DNA of 64,000 nucleotides from Psychrobacter sp. APC 3281 (GCF_030407815.1 NZ_JASDCS010000001.1:62001-126000), one strand, 5' to 3'; positions 46,736 to 56,987 are shown, counted from the first letter of the stretch. The notes: a model not told the origin generated them from the sequence alone. Translations and numbers: made by a program.

Positions 46736-47028
46736 ACTAAATCAATCCAATGTTCACGCTGGGCGACCAGCATATATTCAATGATGTCTTGTTCGATTTC
46801 GGGAATATCACCAAACATAGCTTGTACCTTTTGGATAATATCAGCAATGGACGCTTGACCATCAATATGTTGCCCAATGATGCTCGCACTGTCATTGAGC
46901 TTAATCATACCTTCAGGGTACAGTAAGACATAGGCGTTTTGTGCTGGCTCAAATTGAAAACGATAACCGTGACGCCATACCGGTACGATGGATTGATCCA
47001 GCTCAGGTAAACTAGCAGGTATACTCAT
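46732..47028 (-). CDS. pqqD: PQQ biosynthesis peptide chaperone PqqD
   Basis: 98 residues, winged-helix RRE-type Pqq[32 protein letters not shown] and a helical C-terminus. Binds PqqA and presents it to PqqE. Overlaps pqqC and pqqE by 4 bp at each end, implying translational coupling. Confidence 0.95.
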   Translation of the reverse strand: MSIPASLPELDQSIVPVWRHGYRFQFEPAQNAYVLLYPEGMIKLNDSASIIGQHIDGQASIADIIQKVQAMFGDIPEIEQDIIEYMLVAQREHWIDLV

Positions 47029-47792
47029 TTAAACAATCCTTTATGCCAGACATTGTCAGTGGTAACGCTTTGATAAGGGGCTTGATTATGCACATAGGCC
47101 AAGCTCAAGGCATCCAAGATCGTCCACAAAATATCGAGTTTAAATTGTAATATCTCAAGCATGCGTTCTTGCTGCTCGGCTGTTTTGAACGAGTCTAAGG
47201 TGATGGTCAGACCATGCTCAACATCACGGCGAGCTTGACTCAAGCGCGAGCGGAAGTAAGTGTACCCTTCTTCCTTAATCCAAGGGTAATGCTTGGGCCA
47301 CGACTCTAAACGTGACTGGTGAATTTGCGGGGCAAACAGCTCGGTCAGTGAGCTACTAGCGGCTTCTCGCCATGAGCTACGCCGCGCAAAGTTCACATAA
47401 GCATCCACGGCAAAACGCACACCCGGTAGCACCAGCTCTTCAGAAATCACCTGCTCACGGGTCAAACCAACTGCTTCTGCCAGACCTAACCATGCTTCAC
47501 GACCACCGCCGTCAGGATATACGCCATCTTGATCAATCATGCGTTGAATCCATTCTTGACGTACGCGCTGATCAGGACAGTTTGCCATAATGGCCGCATC
47601 TTTTAGTGGAATGTTGATTTGATAATAAAAACGGTTGGCGACCCACGCTTGGATTTGCTGCTGGGTCGCTTTGCCTTCATGCATCATGATATGAAAAGGA
47701 TGGTGGATATGATAATACTGACCTTTTGCCATAATCGCTTGTTCAAACGCTTCTGGGCTTAGCGCTGTGTTTTCTTCTTGCATTGTTCTCAC
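47025..47792 (-). CDS. pqqC: pyrroloquinoline-quinone synthase PqqC
   Basis: 255 residues, cofactor-less oxidase of the haem-oxygenase-like fold that performs the last oxidation steps of PQQ. Family blocks: [28 protein letters not shown] near the N-terminus, [29 protein letters not shown]. Normal length. Cytoplasmic. Ends with a 4-bp overlap into pqqD; the gap to pqqB is about 33 bases. Confidence 0.97.
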   Translation of the reverse strand: MRTMQEENTALSPEAFEQAIMAKGQYYHIHHPFHIMMHEGKATQQQIQAWVANRFYYQINIPLKDAAIMANCPDQRVRQEWIQRMIDQDGVYPDGGGREAWLGLAEAVGLTREQVISEELVLPGVRFAVDAYVNFARRSSWREAASSSLTELFAPQIHQSRLESWPKHYPWIKEEGYTYFRSRLSQARRDVEHGLTITLDSFKTAEQQERMLEILQFKLDILWTILDALSLAYVHNQAPYQSVTTDNVWHKGLFK

Positions 47793-47825
47793 CTTACGAT
47801 TGCTATCTTTGCCTTACCGTTTGTC

Positions 47826-48737
47826 TTAAAGCTCAATCTGCATACCATCAAATGCTACTTCAACACCATGTTGTTTTAATGTCGCAGCATGTTCAGACTG
47901 TTCATTCAATATCGGATTGGTATTATTGATATGGATCAGCACCTTATGAGCGTTATCGAGCTGGTCTAGATAATGCAGCGAGCCATCTTCACCACTAATA
48001 TGTAAATGCCCCATGTCTTGGCCGGTTTTCGTACCGACACCGCACTCTTGCATTTCATTGTCCGTCCATAGCGTACCGTCAATCATTACGCAATCAGAGC
48101 TTTTCATGATCTGCATCACTTGATCGTCAATTTTACCGAGACCTGGCGCATAAAAGAGTTGTTTTTGTGTTTTCAAGTCTTTTACAATCAGGGCAATATT
48201 GTCGCCATCATGAGGGTCATTGCGATGCGGAGAGTAGGGCGGTGCAGAGCTTCTAATCACTAAAGGCGTCAATTCTAAATTGTCAAATCCTTCAATCTTA
48301 AACGTCTTTTCTGGATCAATTTGATTATATTGCAAGCCGCCATTCCAGTGCTTCAACATGTTAAAGAGAGGAAATCCTGTCGTTAGATCTTGATAGACCA
48401 TGTCAGTACACCAAACAGGAATTGGACAACCTTCACGCAGGGTCAATAGCCCCGTCGTATGGTCAAGCTGACTGTCCATCAAGACCACATTGGTGATGCC
48501 GGTATCTCTCAATTGACGTGCTGGCTGTGCTGCCTTGAACTCAAATAATTGTTGGCGGATATCAGGGGACGCGTTGAATAAGATCCAATCCACACCATTT
48601 TCTGATATGGCTATCGAAGATTGGGTACGGGTCTTTGCCTGAATCGTGCCTTGACGCACACCGTGGCAATTATCGCAGTTACAGTTCCACTGCGGGAAAC
48701 CACCACCAGCAGCTGAGCCTAAAACGTGAATATACAT
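47826..48737 (-). CDS. pqqB: PQQ biosynthesis protein PqqB
   Basis: 303-residue metallo-beta-lactamase-fold protein, proposed to hydroxylate a PqqA-derived intermediate. N-terminal [19 protein letters not shown] is the PqqB signature with the zinc-binding Cys cluster; [11 protein letters not shown] lies at the modified metal motif and GEDGSLHYL is later. Full length. First gene after the pqqA attenuator. Confidence 0.96.
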   Translation of the reverse strand: MYIHVLGSAAGGGFPQWNCNCDNCHGVRQGTIQAKTRTQSSIAISENGVDWILFNASPDIRQQLFEFKAAQPARQLRDTGITNVVLMDSQLDHTTGLLTLREGCPIPVWCTDMVYQDLTTGFPLFNMLKHWNGGLQYNQIDPEKTFKIEGFDNLELTPLVIRSSAPPYSPHRNDPHDGDNIALIVKDLKTQKQLFYAPGLGKIDDQVMQIMKSSDCVMIDGTLWTDNEMQECGVGTKTGQDMGHLHISGEDGSLHYLDQLDNAHKVLIHINNTNPILNEQSEHAATLKQHGVEVAFDGMQIEL

Positions 48738-48758
48738 AAATCAATATTTCCAAAAAAA

Positions 48759-48786
48759 TAAAAGCCCTAATCATCTAGGGCTTTTA
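48759..48786 (-). terminator. terminator/attenuator between pqqA and pqqB
   Basis: Perfect 11-bp arms TAAAAGCCCTA / TAGGGCTTTTA with a 6-base loop. Read leftward (the pqq direction) it is followed by a run of T, giving a classic intrinsic terminator 22 bases after pqqA and 22 before pqqB. Partial read-through would yield excess pqqA peptide over pqqBCDE enzymes. Confidence 0.8.
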
Positions 48787-48808
48787 ATGGATTGAGTGCT
48801 AATAAGTT

Positions 48809-48883
48809 TTAGCGTGCTTCGAAATACATAGTCACTTCGAAACCGATACGAATGTCTTGAAAAGCTGGTTTGGTCCACTGCAT
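48809..48883 (-). CDS. pqqA: PQQ precursor peptide PqqA
   Basis: 24-codon gene, too short for routine ORF calling. It begins MQWTKPAF and contains EVTMYFEAR at the end: the conserved Glu and Tyr (EVTMY) are the residues joined to make PQQ. GGAG lies 7 bases before the ATG. First gene of the operon, followed by the attenuator hairpin and then pqqB. Confidence 0.95.
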   Translation of the reverse strand: MQWTKPAFQDIRIGFEVTMYFEAR

Positions 48884-49247
48884 GGGATTACTCCGGAACG
48901 ATCTTACTATTTAAGAAGTAAGATTAATAAAGTGAATGAGTGATAAAGGGTAGTATAAGCTGCCCCCCGCTGTCAATTTCTTAGATGTTAGTAAAGCGTT
49001 AACGAGCATCGATTAAGCAGTCTTTTATAGCACAAATGAAAGCCTATTTATCATACCGAAAAGACAGTATATCGAGCATAAGATTAAAAATATCTTTGAA
49101 TAGTTTGAGTATAAATTATAACTATAAAAAATCTGCTCGAAGTGAGTTAAGCGTATTTCGAGAACTTATGAGTTATACAGATATATTGCAAAAACCGAAT
49201 TTATCTATAAAGTAATAGATTAACTTGATAGATACTGGAGCCTGAAG
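48884..49247. other. pqq promoter region / intergenic
   Basis: 364-base gap between pqqA (leftward) and a rightward small gene. It must hold both promoters, but I see no clear operator or structured RNA. Confidence 0.4.
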
Positions 49248-49499
49248 ATGATTGCTGAATTACAAGGCAGTGAGTTAACCAAAGCAATCTTGGAAAATGT
49301 CAGCAACTATGTATGGTGCGCTGTCAGCAACGTTAGCGATGATTATGCTATAGCAACCATAGATAATGGTTACTACGAATTATTGGTTCCTATTGTAGCC
49401 TTTAATAATGACCAGTTCGTTTGTGATAAAGGTGATCTATGGGAGTACGCTGTCTCAGTAAAGAGAGTGGCACTTACTCATGATGATGTAGGGCTATAA
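49248..49499 (+). CDS. small protein of unknown family, tandem paralog 1
   Basis: 83 residues, no signal peptide or membrane helix. Shares with the next gene the order GSELTKAIL, YVWCAVSNVSDD..A, PIVAFNNDQFVC and LWEYAV...VALTHDD. The shared WCAVSD-type block and matched spacing show paralogy. The family is not recognised. GGAG is placed upstream of the ATG. Confidence 0.7.
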   Translation: MIAELQGSELTKAILENVSNYVWCAVSNVSDDYAIATIDNGYYELLVPIVAFNNDQFVCDKGDLWEYAVSVKRVALTHDDVGL

Positions 49500-49732
49500 C
49501 TCATTATCAATATAATGACTGTTACGTTCTACATACAGATTAGTTTTACAGCCTATGCATGAAAATCTACCATCTGTCTACAACTTCTGTACTATCTATT
49601 TATAAGCTCATCTGTCTAACCACCAATATTTTGCAACGATAGATAAAACAGGTTCGAAGATGCTCAAGCGATTGCTGTTACAAAACCGCTTGTTTAGCTT
49701 ACTAATCATTGTCATTGAATAGGAGTAACAAC

Positions 49733-49978
49733 ATGGATACGGTAATTGTTGGAAGCGAACTAACTCGTTCAATGCTTGAGGATGGTCATCAAAGTATATG
49801 GTGTGCTGTCAGTGACGAGAGTGATGAGAACGCTATAGAAGATCAGGTAGGTAATGACTTCACATCTCGCATTGTGGCTTTTGAAGATGGCCAGTTCTAT
49901 TGTACGGGCGGTATGCCTTGGAAATATGCAGTGCCAATTGGGATCGTTGCATTGACGCGATATGACTTTTCTTTTTAG
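49733..49978 (+). CDS. small protein of unknown family, tandem paralog 2
   Basis: 81 residues from the ATG at 49733, preferred over an earlier Met because it aligns with the first residues of the paralog at 49248 and AGGAG lies 8 bases upstream. It contains GSELTRSML, IWCAVSDESDENAI, RIVAFEDGQFYC and PWKYAVPIGIVALTRYD. About half the residues match the preceding paralog. Function unknown. Confidence 0.7.
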   Translation: MDTVIVGSELTRSMLEDGHQSIWCAVSDESDENAIEDQVGNDFTSRIVAFEDGQFYCTGGMPWKYAVPIGIVALTRYDFSF

Positions 49979-50069
49979 TGAACAACATAACTTAGATAGG
50001 TTTGGATAGTTATCGCCGAAAGCAAACCCTAATATTAAGATATTTAGTTAGATAAAATGCGCGACTGAC

Positions 50070-50110
50070 AAGGCCATTCAAGCGATGTAATATACAGCTT
50101 GAATGGCCTT
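50070..50110. terminator. bidirectional terminator
   Basis: Perfect 14-bp arms AAGGCCATTCAAGC / GCTTGAATGGCCTT with a 13-base loop, between the convergent small gene and the 3-hydroxyacyl-CoA dehydrogenase. Confidence 0.7.
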
Positions 50111-50142
50111 TTGTGTTTTAGAGCCAGTTTGAAAGCTATTTA

Positions 50143-51039
50143 TTATTTCAAAAAATCAGGCTGCATAAAGGCTGGGTTTGGATAAGTGTAGAAACCTTCA
50201 CCAGTCGCGAATCCTAATTTGTTTTGATCGATTAATTGCTCTTTTAAATATTGAGCAGCCTTGAACCTCACAGGATTTTGAGTTTTTTCAGCAGATAGTT
50301 TTGTGATGTTGTAGGCAGTGTTGATACCGATAGTGTCCAATATGGCAAAGGGGCCTGACGGCGCGCCAGTTACTATCATCCACGTTTTATCTATCGTATG
50401 TGGATCGGCAACTTCTTTTGCAACCAATTGCAAAGCTGCATCTATAAAAGGCGCCAACAAACTGTTCATGATATAGCCGGGTTGCTCCTTATCCAGCGGC
50501 ATTGCCACCATACCGATGGCAGTAGCAAAAGCAACAACCTCATCAAATACTTTAGGATCTGTCCCAGGATGTCCCATGATTTCGGCGACATTATGCATCC
50601 AAATTTTATTGGCAAAGTGTAGCGCTAAAAACTTCGCAGGTCGTCCCGTTGATTCTGCAAACTGGCTAGGAAGTAAGGTTGAGGTATTGGTCGCAAAGAT
50701 GGTTTTCTCTGGCGCTAGTTTGGCAAGTTTTTCATAAAATTCGATTTTAATTTCAGGAATTTCGGGTATGGCCTCAATCATTAGGTCAGCATCTTTGACC
50801 GCTTCTGCTAAATCTGAGGTGTAGCTGAGATTATCAAAAGCCTTATCCAGCTGCTCTTGAGTTGCTCTCAAATCCTTTCTAAAGGCCTTGCACATCAATT
50901 GAAATTTTGACTTTGCTTTTTCTAAAACCTCATCATTGATGTCATAGACACTGACATTAAAACCATGAAATGCGGCTTGAAAAGCAATCTGATAGCCTAG
51001 GATGCCGCTTCCCGCGACAGTTACATTTTTATACGTCAT
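50143..51039 (-). CDS. 3-hydroxyacyl-CoA dehydrogenase (NAD-binding)
   Basis: 298 residues: Rossmann start VTVAGSGILGYQIAFQAAFHG, EAIPEIPEIK, ATNTSTLLPSQ, catalytic His region ALHFANKIW followed by EIMGHPGTD, and C-terminal helical domain ending GEGFYTYPNP. Same fold as 3-hydroxybutyryl-CoA dehydrogenases, without an attached hydratase. Chain-length specificity unknown; no beta-oxidation neighbours here. Confidence 0.9.
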   Translation of the reverse strand: MTYKNVTVAGSGILGYQIAFQAAFHGFNVSVYDINDEVLEKAKSKFQLMCKAFRKDLRATQEQLDKAFDNLSYTSDLAEAVKDADLMIEAIPEIPEIKIEFYEKLAKLAPEKTIFATNTSTLLPSQFAESTGRPAKFLALHFANKIWMHNVAEIMGHPGTDPKVFDEVVAFATAIGMVAMPLDKEQPGYIMNSLLAPFIDAALQLVAKEVADPHTIDKTWMIVTGAPSGPFAILDTIGINTAYNITKLSAEKTQNPVRFKAAQYLKEQLIDQNKLGFATGEGFYTYPNPAFMQPDFLK

Positions 51040-51581
51040 TGTATTTATTTCCTAATAGTAGTGGATATAAGTTGCTAGATAAATGTCTAGAACTTATAGA
51101 CCTATTATTAGATTGTTTTACCCTATTATTCAACCTTCATTTTTATAAAAACATTTAAGAGAACCTAAAAATATCGCTATGCAAGTATCAGATAAGTTTA
51201 TACTACTTGACTTCTTATATTGTTAAATAATTCAATAACTTAATAATAATATTACTAGCTTCACACCTAATGATTTTACGATAACTGAAGGCTAGTTTAA
51301 TATCATATTGACATTTTTAATGACTGTTGATGTCAAAATATTGTCGACGAGGTTGTAAAGGAGGACGTAAGCAGTGATGTACGATGAAAATCGCATTTAA
51401 CGTATTCAACATATAATGAAGGCTATTATCACTATTATTATTCTTACGTATAAATCCGTTGCCACATTCGAAGGTTTACACCTGTATCACGCGCCATTTT
51501 CCAACTGTGCCATGCGCGTAAGGATTGCATTAGCGGAGAAGTAGCTAGAGTGGACAAGCCTATTGACCTGTCTAAAGGTTA

Positions 51582-52487
51582 TTAGCAGTAGTAAGCCTGT
51601 TTTTGATGTAATGATTCTCGCAAATGCGATACAAGCAGTTTCAACTTTTGGTCCGGTTGCCGCGCCTTGGGGTAAACCGCATACATACCCATTTTCTTTC
51701 GTGTAAAGCGCTGCAAAATCTGAGTGAGCGTGTTTTGCTGCATTTCTTCATAAACAAGTGCTTGTGGTAAAAAGGCGATACCTAGGTCGCTGAGAGTCGC
51801 TTGTTTAATCGCATTAAGATGATTGCTATGAAACTGCCCCTGTACAGGAAGCAATTGCTCCGTGCCATCTATGTATAGCGGCCATATACCATTCGCCGTA
51901 TGATCAAACCTATAGACCAAACACTCATGACTCCGTAATTGTTCAGGGGTTTGAGGTGTACCGTGTCGCTCTAAATAGTCTGGTGTCGCACATATGACCC
52001 ACTGGCTATCTATAAGGCGTCTTGCAATGAGTGATGAGTCTTCAAGCTCTGCTGTCCTTATCGCCAGATCAAATCCTTCTTCTATCAAATCAACCAATCG
52101 ATTGGTAATCTGTAAATCTACTGATATTTCTGGGTGTTGTTTACAGAATTCGGCAATAGATTTGCTTAATATTAGATTTGCAGAGACCGCTGGCATGGTT
52201 ATACGTATGTTACCTTTCATGTCCTCACCATAGCCTGTAACGGCATTTTCAGCTTCCTGAAAGGCAAATTTAGCGATTTTAGCTTTGTTATAAAGCGTCC
52301 TTCCTGCATCGGTTAAGCTTAACTTTCTGGTTGTCCTATACAGTAGCTGTGCATTTAAGCTTTCTTCTAATCTTGCAATACGTTTGCTTACCACTGAATT
52401 CGTTAATGACAGCTTTTCAGCGACCCGAGAAAATGACCCTTCATCAACCACTTGGACGAATAAAACCATATCGTCAGCTTTGCCCAT
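51582..52487 (-). CDS. LysR-family regulator divergent from dld
   Basis: 301 residues, LysR HTH (FVQVVDEGSFSRVAEKLSLTNSVVSKRIARLEESL) and substrate-binding domain. Divergent from the D-lactate dehydrogenase gene. May regulate lactate use, though the usual lactate regulator in this setting is GntR-type LldR, so the target is uncertain. Confidence 0.9.
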   Translation of the reverse strand: MGKADDMVLFVQVVDEGSFSRVAEKLSLTNSVVSKRIARLEESLNAQLLYRTTRKLSLTDAGRTLYNKAKIAKFAFQEAENAVTGYGEDMKGNIRITMPAVSANLILSKSIAEFCKQHPEISVDLQITNRLVDLIEEGFDLAIRTAELEDSSLIARRLIDSQWVICATPDYLERHGTPQTPEQLRSHECLVYRFDHTANGIWPLYIDGTEQLLPVQGQFHSNHLNAIKQATLSDLGIAFLPQALVYEEMQQNTLTQILQRFTRKKMGMYAVYPKARQPDQKLKLLVSHLRESLHQKQAYYC

Positions 52488-52654
52488 ACTTGTTCCCCAA
52501 TTGGTGTAATACGTTTTGGATTATAGCAAAAAGAGAAAATAACATTGTCCTTTGATGCAATATATAAATGTATCGACAAGGCGTAGAATATTTTAGGGAA
52601 TTTTGAATATTTAATCGATACACTGATGAGCAATTACTGTGCATGGCGGCTTGA

Positions 52655-52762
52655 AAGGTTCTAATCACTATTTTACCTACCATCTATTATGTGTTGTTCT
52701 GCGGGATCATCGTCATGGCTGCCATTTATATCTTTGGTTTTCAAGGGCCTTTAGCGTCATGA
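52655..52762 (+). pseudogene. C-terminal remnant of a membrane permease before dld
   Basis: An open stretch of 35 codons reads as a hydrophobic helix (YYVLFCGIIVMAAIYIFGF) and ends in TGA overlapping the dld ATG as ATGA, the usual sign of a translationally coupled gene pair. An in-frame TGA lies immediately before it and no start is available. It looks like the surviving 3' end of a transporter gene. A lactate permease (LldP) is the natural candidate because lldP-dld neighbourhoods are known, but sequence alone does not name it. Confidence 0.5.
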
Positions 52763-54567
52763 GTGACACACAATCACCAAATAAAGAGCGTCATATGCCA
52801 TCATCAAATAGAACCTCATCAAACCTTTTCTCATTAAATATAGCACATCAAGACCAAGACACACTTCATCCTGAGCAAGTGTTAGACAAGCTAACCCATT
52901 TACTGGGAGCCGGCAATGTACAGACCGATCCAGAAAAAAACGAACACTATAGAATGGGGTGGCGCTCTGGTGGCGGCAATGCTTTGGCTGTTTTGTTTCC
53001 GCAAACACTGCTGGAGATTTGGCGTAGCTTAGAGATATGTGTGGAAGGCGACTGTATTATTATCATGCAAGCAGCAAAAACGGGACTGACTGAAGGCTCA
53101 ACCCCGAGCGGTAATGACTACGATAGACCAGTGGTTGTGATTAATACCCTTGCAATGAATCAGTTGTATTTGGTGAATGATAACGAGCAAGTGATTAGCT
53201 TACCTGGCGCCACGTTGCACCAGTTGCAAAGTCAGCTTAAAGCCGTAAATAGAGCACCTCACTCGGTCATCGGTTCATCGACGTTAGGTGCATCTATCAT
53301 TGGCGGTGTCTCTAATAATTCAGGTGGGGCACTGGTTAAAAGAGGTCCTGCTTATACCGAGCTGGCATTGTTTGCCCAAATAGACAAGCACGGTCAGCTA
53401 GTATTGGTTAATCACCTAGATGTAGAGTTGGGAGATACTCCAGAAGAAATACTCACTAACTTACAAACAGGTAATTTTGATAAAAGAGCATTACCTGATA
53501 CTGGTAAGATGGCATCTGACAAAGAATATATCGCCAGAGTCAAAGACGTTAATGCAAGTACGCCAAGTCGTTTCAATGCGGATAAGCGAAGACTGTATGA
53601 AGCAAGCGGCTGCGCTGGCAAGCTGGCGGTATTTGCAGTGCGTCTTGATACCTATCCAACCGCTGTAAAAGAGAAAACCTTTTATATAGGCACCAACAGT
53701 GTGAGTGAGCTTGCACAGCTCAGAAGGAAAATATTATCGAGCTTCGATAATATCCCTGAAGTGTGTGAGTACATGCATCGTGATATATTTGATGTATCTG
53801 CTAAATACGGAAAAGACACGTTCCTGAGTATTAAGCATCTCGGTACCAACGCCTTACCTAGATTGTTTTCTATCAAAGGCGCTATGGATGCAAAATTCCA
53901 TAAATGGTCATGGATGCCAAAGCATTTCACTGACAAAGTCATGCAGTTCATCGCCAATATATTTCCAAAGCATTTACCGAAGCGAATGCTAGAGTATCGC
54001 GACCAATATGAGCATCATCTCATCTTAAAAATGAGTGATGACGGCATAGCAGAAGCACAGGATTTTCTGAAGGTGTTTTTCGACGCTTCAAATACGGGTA
54101 ACTATTTTGAATGTAGTCAAGAAGAATCAGAAAGCGCCTTTTTACATCGCTTTGCCGCTGCAGGTGCTGCATTACGTTATGAAGTGATACATGAAAAAGA
54201 CGTCGGCGATATATTGGCATTGGATATTGCTATACCACGTAACGAATTAGAATGGCTCGAAACGTTACCTGAAGACATTGAACAACACTTAGAAAAGAAG
54301 CTGTATTACGGACACTTCTTTTGTTATGTATTTCATCAAGACTATATTCTGAAGAAGGGTAGTGATGCACATCTTGTTAAAAAGATGATGTTAGAGCTAC
54401 TGAGCGCACGCGGAGCCAAATATCCTGCTGAGCATAATGTCGGACATCTATACGAAGCAGAACCTGATTTGCAGAACTTTTATAAAAGCTTGGACCCAAC
54501 CAATACCTTTAATCCGGGTATTGGTAAAATGTCGAAAACCAAACGCAATTGCTCGTGTTGTTTATAA
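52759..54567 (+). CDS. dld: quinone-dependent D-lactate dehydrogenase
   Basis: 602 residues; peripheral inner-membrane flavoprotein oxidising D-lactate to pyruvate with electrons to quinone. FAD-binding (PCMH) domain about residues 40-290 with GLTEGSTPSGNDYDRP and SSTLGASIIGG; membrane-binding and C-terminal cap domains follow, ending with the very characteristic YPAEHNVGHLYEAEP and NPGIGKMSKTK. ATG 52759 is chosen because it overlaps the upstream permease remnant; ATG 52795 is an alternative. The C-terminal NCSCCL is unusual. Confidence 0.95.
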   Translation: MSDTQSPNKERHMPSSNRTSSNLFSLNIAHQDQDTLHPEQVLDKLTHLLGAGNVQTDPEKNEHYRMGWRSGGGNALAVLFPQTLLEIWRSLEICVEGDCIIIMQAAKTGLTEGSTPSGNDYDRPVVVINTLAMNQLYLVNDNEQVISLPGATLHQLQSQLKAVNRAPHSVIGSSTLGASIIGGVSNNSGGALVKRGPAYTELALFAQIDKHGQLVLVNHLDVELGDTPEEILTNLQTGNFDKRALPDTGKMASDKEYIARVKDVNASTPSRFNADKRRLYEASGCAGKLAVFAVRLDTYPTAVKEKTFYIGTNSVSELAQLRRKILSSFDNIPEVCEYMHRDIFDVSAKYGKDTFLSIKHLGTNALPRLFSIKGAMDAKFHKWSWMPKHFTDKVMQFIANIFPKHLPKRMLEYRDQYEHHLILKMSDDGIAEAQDFLKVFFDASNTGNYFECSQEESESAFLHRFAAAGAALRYEVIHEKDVGDILALDIAIPRNELEWLETLPEDIEQHLEKKLYYGHFFCYVFHQDYILKKGSDAHLVKKMMLELLSARGAKYPAEHNVGHLYEAEPDLQNFYKSLDPTNTFNPGIGKMSKTKRNCSCCL

Positions 54568-54679
54568 CTGAACTCTATAACTGATATTTAAAACTGGCCG
54601 TGGGCTGATTATTTATCAGTAGCTAAGTTGCTGAATAGTTCAGTGTTTGTCTATTATAAATTGTTCAATACATCCTCAG

Positions 54680-54708
54680 AAGCACTGCCGATTGGTAGTG
54701 CTTTTTTA
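54680..54708 (+). terminator. terminator after dld
   Basis: AAGCACTGCC-GATT-GGTAGTGCTT stem (one G-T pair) followed by TTTTTTATT. Good intrinsic terminator 115 bases after dld. Confidence 0.8.
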
Positions 54709-54877
54709 TTATTTCTCGGTAAATGTATCAGCAGCCTCGAGTTCAGAAGCACATTTATTCAAAATGATTTTGTTATCTATTGTTAAATACCAGTCGATGC
54801 TATGTATAATGCAGCACTAGCATAGCTTTCACTCAGTATGGCTTTCACTCATATGCCTTTAATAAGAAGATTACATT

Positions 54878-56560
54878 ATGTCAAACAAGCGTCCTTTATA
54901 TATTCCTGTTGCTGGACCCGCTCTCTTAGAGACACCTTTACTGAATAAAGGTAGTGCTTTTTCATCAGAAGAACGTAGTAGCTTTAATTTAACTGGATTA
55001 TTACCTCACAATATTGAAACGATTGAGGAGCAATCATTACGTGCTTATCATCAACTAAGCTCATTCACTGATGCGATGGATAAGCATATTTACTTGCGTA
55101 ACATCCAAGATACCAATGAAACCTTATTTCATCATCTAATTGAGCAGCATATCGAAGAAGTCATGCCGCTCATTTATACCCCAACCGTTGGTCAGGCGTG
55201 TGAAAAATTCTCGCAAATTTATCGTCGTAAACGTGGTTTGTTTATCTCATATCCTGAGCGTCACAAAATTGACGACATGCTACAAAATGCCACCAAACAA
55301 AACGTCAAAGTGATCGTTGTTACTGACGGTGAACGTATCTTGGGCCTAGGGGATCAGGGTATTGGCGGTATGGGTATTCCAATCGGTAAGTTGTCTTTAT
55401 ACACGGCTTGTGGTGGTATTAGCCCAGCTTACTGTCTACCTATTTTGCTGGATGTCGGCACCAATAACCAACAGTTGCTTGATGATCCTATGTATATGGG
55501 CTGGAGAAATCCGCGCATCTCTGGCGATGAATATAATGAATTTGTGGACTTATTTATTCAAGCCGTTAAGCGCCGTTGGCCAGAAGTGTTATTGCAATTT
55601 GAAGATTTTGCTCAGGAAAACGCGACCCCTTTATTGAATAAATATCGTGATCAGCTATGCTGCTTTAATGATGATATTCAAGGGACTGCTGCGGTATCGG
55701 TTGGTACTCTGATTGCAGCGTGTCTAAATAAAGGTCAAAAACTTAGCCAACAGAATATCGCATTTTTAGGCGCAGGGTCTGCAGGTTGCGGTATTGCTGA
55801 GCATATTATTCGCCAAATGCAGCGTGAAGGATTGACTGAAGAGCAAGCTCGTAGTCAAGTGTTCATGGTTGACCGTTATGGCTTGCTAACAGATGGCATG
55901 ACAGAGCTGCAAAAATTCCAAGAACCGTTAGTACAAAAAGAATCAGCTATTGCCAGCTGGGATAAAAGTAAAAAACTCGGCTTAGCGCAAGTGGTTAAAC
56001 AAGCAAAAATCACCGTATTATTTGGTGTTAGCGGACAAAAAGGTCTGTTCACCCAAGAAGTGATCGAATCGCTATGTGCTAATACTGAGCACCCAATTGT
56101 ACTACCACTTTCAAATCCAACGTCTCGTGTGGAGGCAACACCGCAAGAAGTCATGAATTGGAGTAAAGGTAAGGCCATTGTTGCGACGGGTAGTCCGTTT
56201 CCTCATACCACTTATAACGGTCAGTCTTTTGAGGTTTCTCAGTGTAATAACAGCTATATTTTCCCTGGTATTGGTCTAGGTGTTTTAGCAGCACGTGCGA
56301 CAGGTATCAGCGATAATATGCTAACGGCAGCAAGCCAAGCCCTTGCAGATATATCAATGGAATACGAAAAAGCACCTGGTGCCATCCTACCGCCGATCAA
56401 AGTTATCAGAGAGATCAGTGAAAAAATAGCATATGCAGTGGCATTGCAAGCGGCTCAAGATAAGCTAGCACTACCTATCACATCGGAAAATTTACAACGC
56501 CGATTAAAAGCGAACTTTTGGTTACCTGAATATCGTAACTATCGCCGGACTTCTTTCTAG
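54878..56560 (+). CDS. NAD-dependent malic enzyme (MaeA/SfcA type)
   Basis: 560 residues. Oxidative decarboxylation of malate to pyruvate with NAD reduction. Signatures: [26 protein letters not shown] (malate/metal region), [35 protein letters not shown] and [16 protein letters not shown] (metal-binding Asp), [14 protein letters not shown] (NAD fold). Size matches E. coli MaeA. Upstream, GCTTTCACTCA is directly repeated about 17 bases apart before the start. Single gene with its own terminator. Confidence 0.95.
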   Translation: MSNKRPLYIPVAGPALLETPLLNKGSAFSSEERSSFNLTGLLPHNIETIEEQSLRAYHQLSSFTDAMDKHIYLRNIQDTNETLFHHLIEQHIEEVMPLIYTPTVGQACEKFSQIYRRKRGLFISYPERHKIDDMLQNATKQNVKVIVVTDGERILGLGDQGIGGMGIPIGKLSLYTACGGISPAYCLPILLDVGTNNQQLLDDPMYMGWRNPRISGDEYNEFVDLFIQAVKRRWPEVLLQFEDFAQENATPLLNKYRDQLCCFNDDIQGTAAVSVGTLIAACLNKGQKLSQQNIAFLGAGSAGCGIAEHIIRQMQREGLTEEQARSQVFMVDRYGLLTDGMTELQKFQEPLVQKESAIASWDKSKKLGLAQVVKQAKITVLFGVSGQKGLFTQEVIESLCANTEHPIVLPLSNPTSRVEATPQEVMNWSKGKAIVATGSPFPHTTYNGQSFEVSQCNNSYIFPGIGLGVLAARATGISDNMLTAASQALADISMEYEKAPGAILPPIKVIREISEKIAYAVALQAAQDKLALPITSENLQRRLKANFWLPEYRNYRRTSF

Positions 56561-56607
56561 GTTAGAGATTAGATAGTTAGCTATTATCAATATTGCAAAC
56601 ACCATAA

Positions 56608-56645
56608 AAAATCACCTTAACTTGAAAAGTTAGGGTGATTTTTTT
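56608..56645 (+). terminator. terminator after malic enzyme gene
   Basis: AAAATCACC..TTAAC-TTGAAAA-GTTA..GGTGATTTTTTT stem-loop with a T7 run, 50 bases after the stop. Confidence 0.8.
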
Positions 56646-56718
56646 ATCTATGTAGTTATATAAAACTATAAGATCTGTATGGTCGCTTAGCTTGTTTTAG
56701 TTATGTGTAAGTCCATGA

Positions 56719-56763
56719 TTTTGACGGTATCTTATTTGGCGGTATTGGTCGATACCGTCAAAA
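56719..56763. repeat. 13-bp inverted repeat
   Basis: TTTTGACGGTATC (56719-56731) and GATACCGTCAAAA (56751-56763), perfect over 13 bp with a 19-base centre that itself contains CGGTATTGGTC. No T-run, so not a simple terminator; a binding site or relic element end is possible. Confidence 0.6.
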
Positions 56764-56828
56764 GTAACCAAGATATACCCTTGTTATTCCTTACTAGCCC
56801 TGCCTATTTCTTCTTAAACGTAAAAAAA

Positions 56829-56858
56829 CCCTTGTAGCGTAAGGCTTACAAGGGTTTA
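56829..56858. terminator. hairpin in decayed region
   Basis: AAACCCTTGTA against TACAAGGGTTT with a loop of about 10 bases. An A-run precedes the left arm, so it could end leftward transcription. No associated intact gene. Confidence 0.5.
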
Positions 56859-56987
56859 ATCGGTATTACTCATATCTTAATTGGTGCGCCCACCACGCAA
56901 CGACTAAATTAGCGTAATCCTTTAATATTAAGGGATAATATTGTTAGGTATTTATTTTTAACAACAAATTTAACAACTTCTTAAGGT

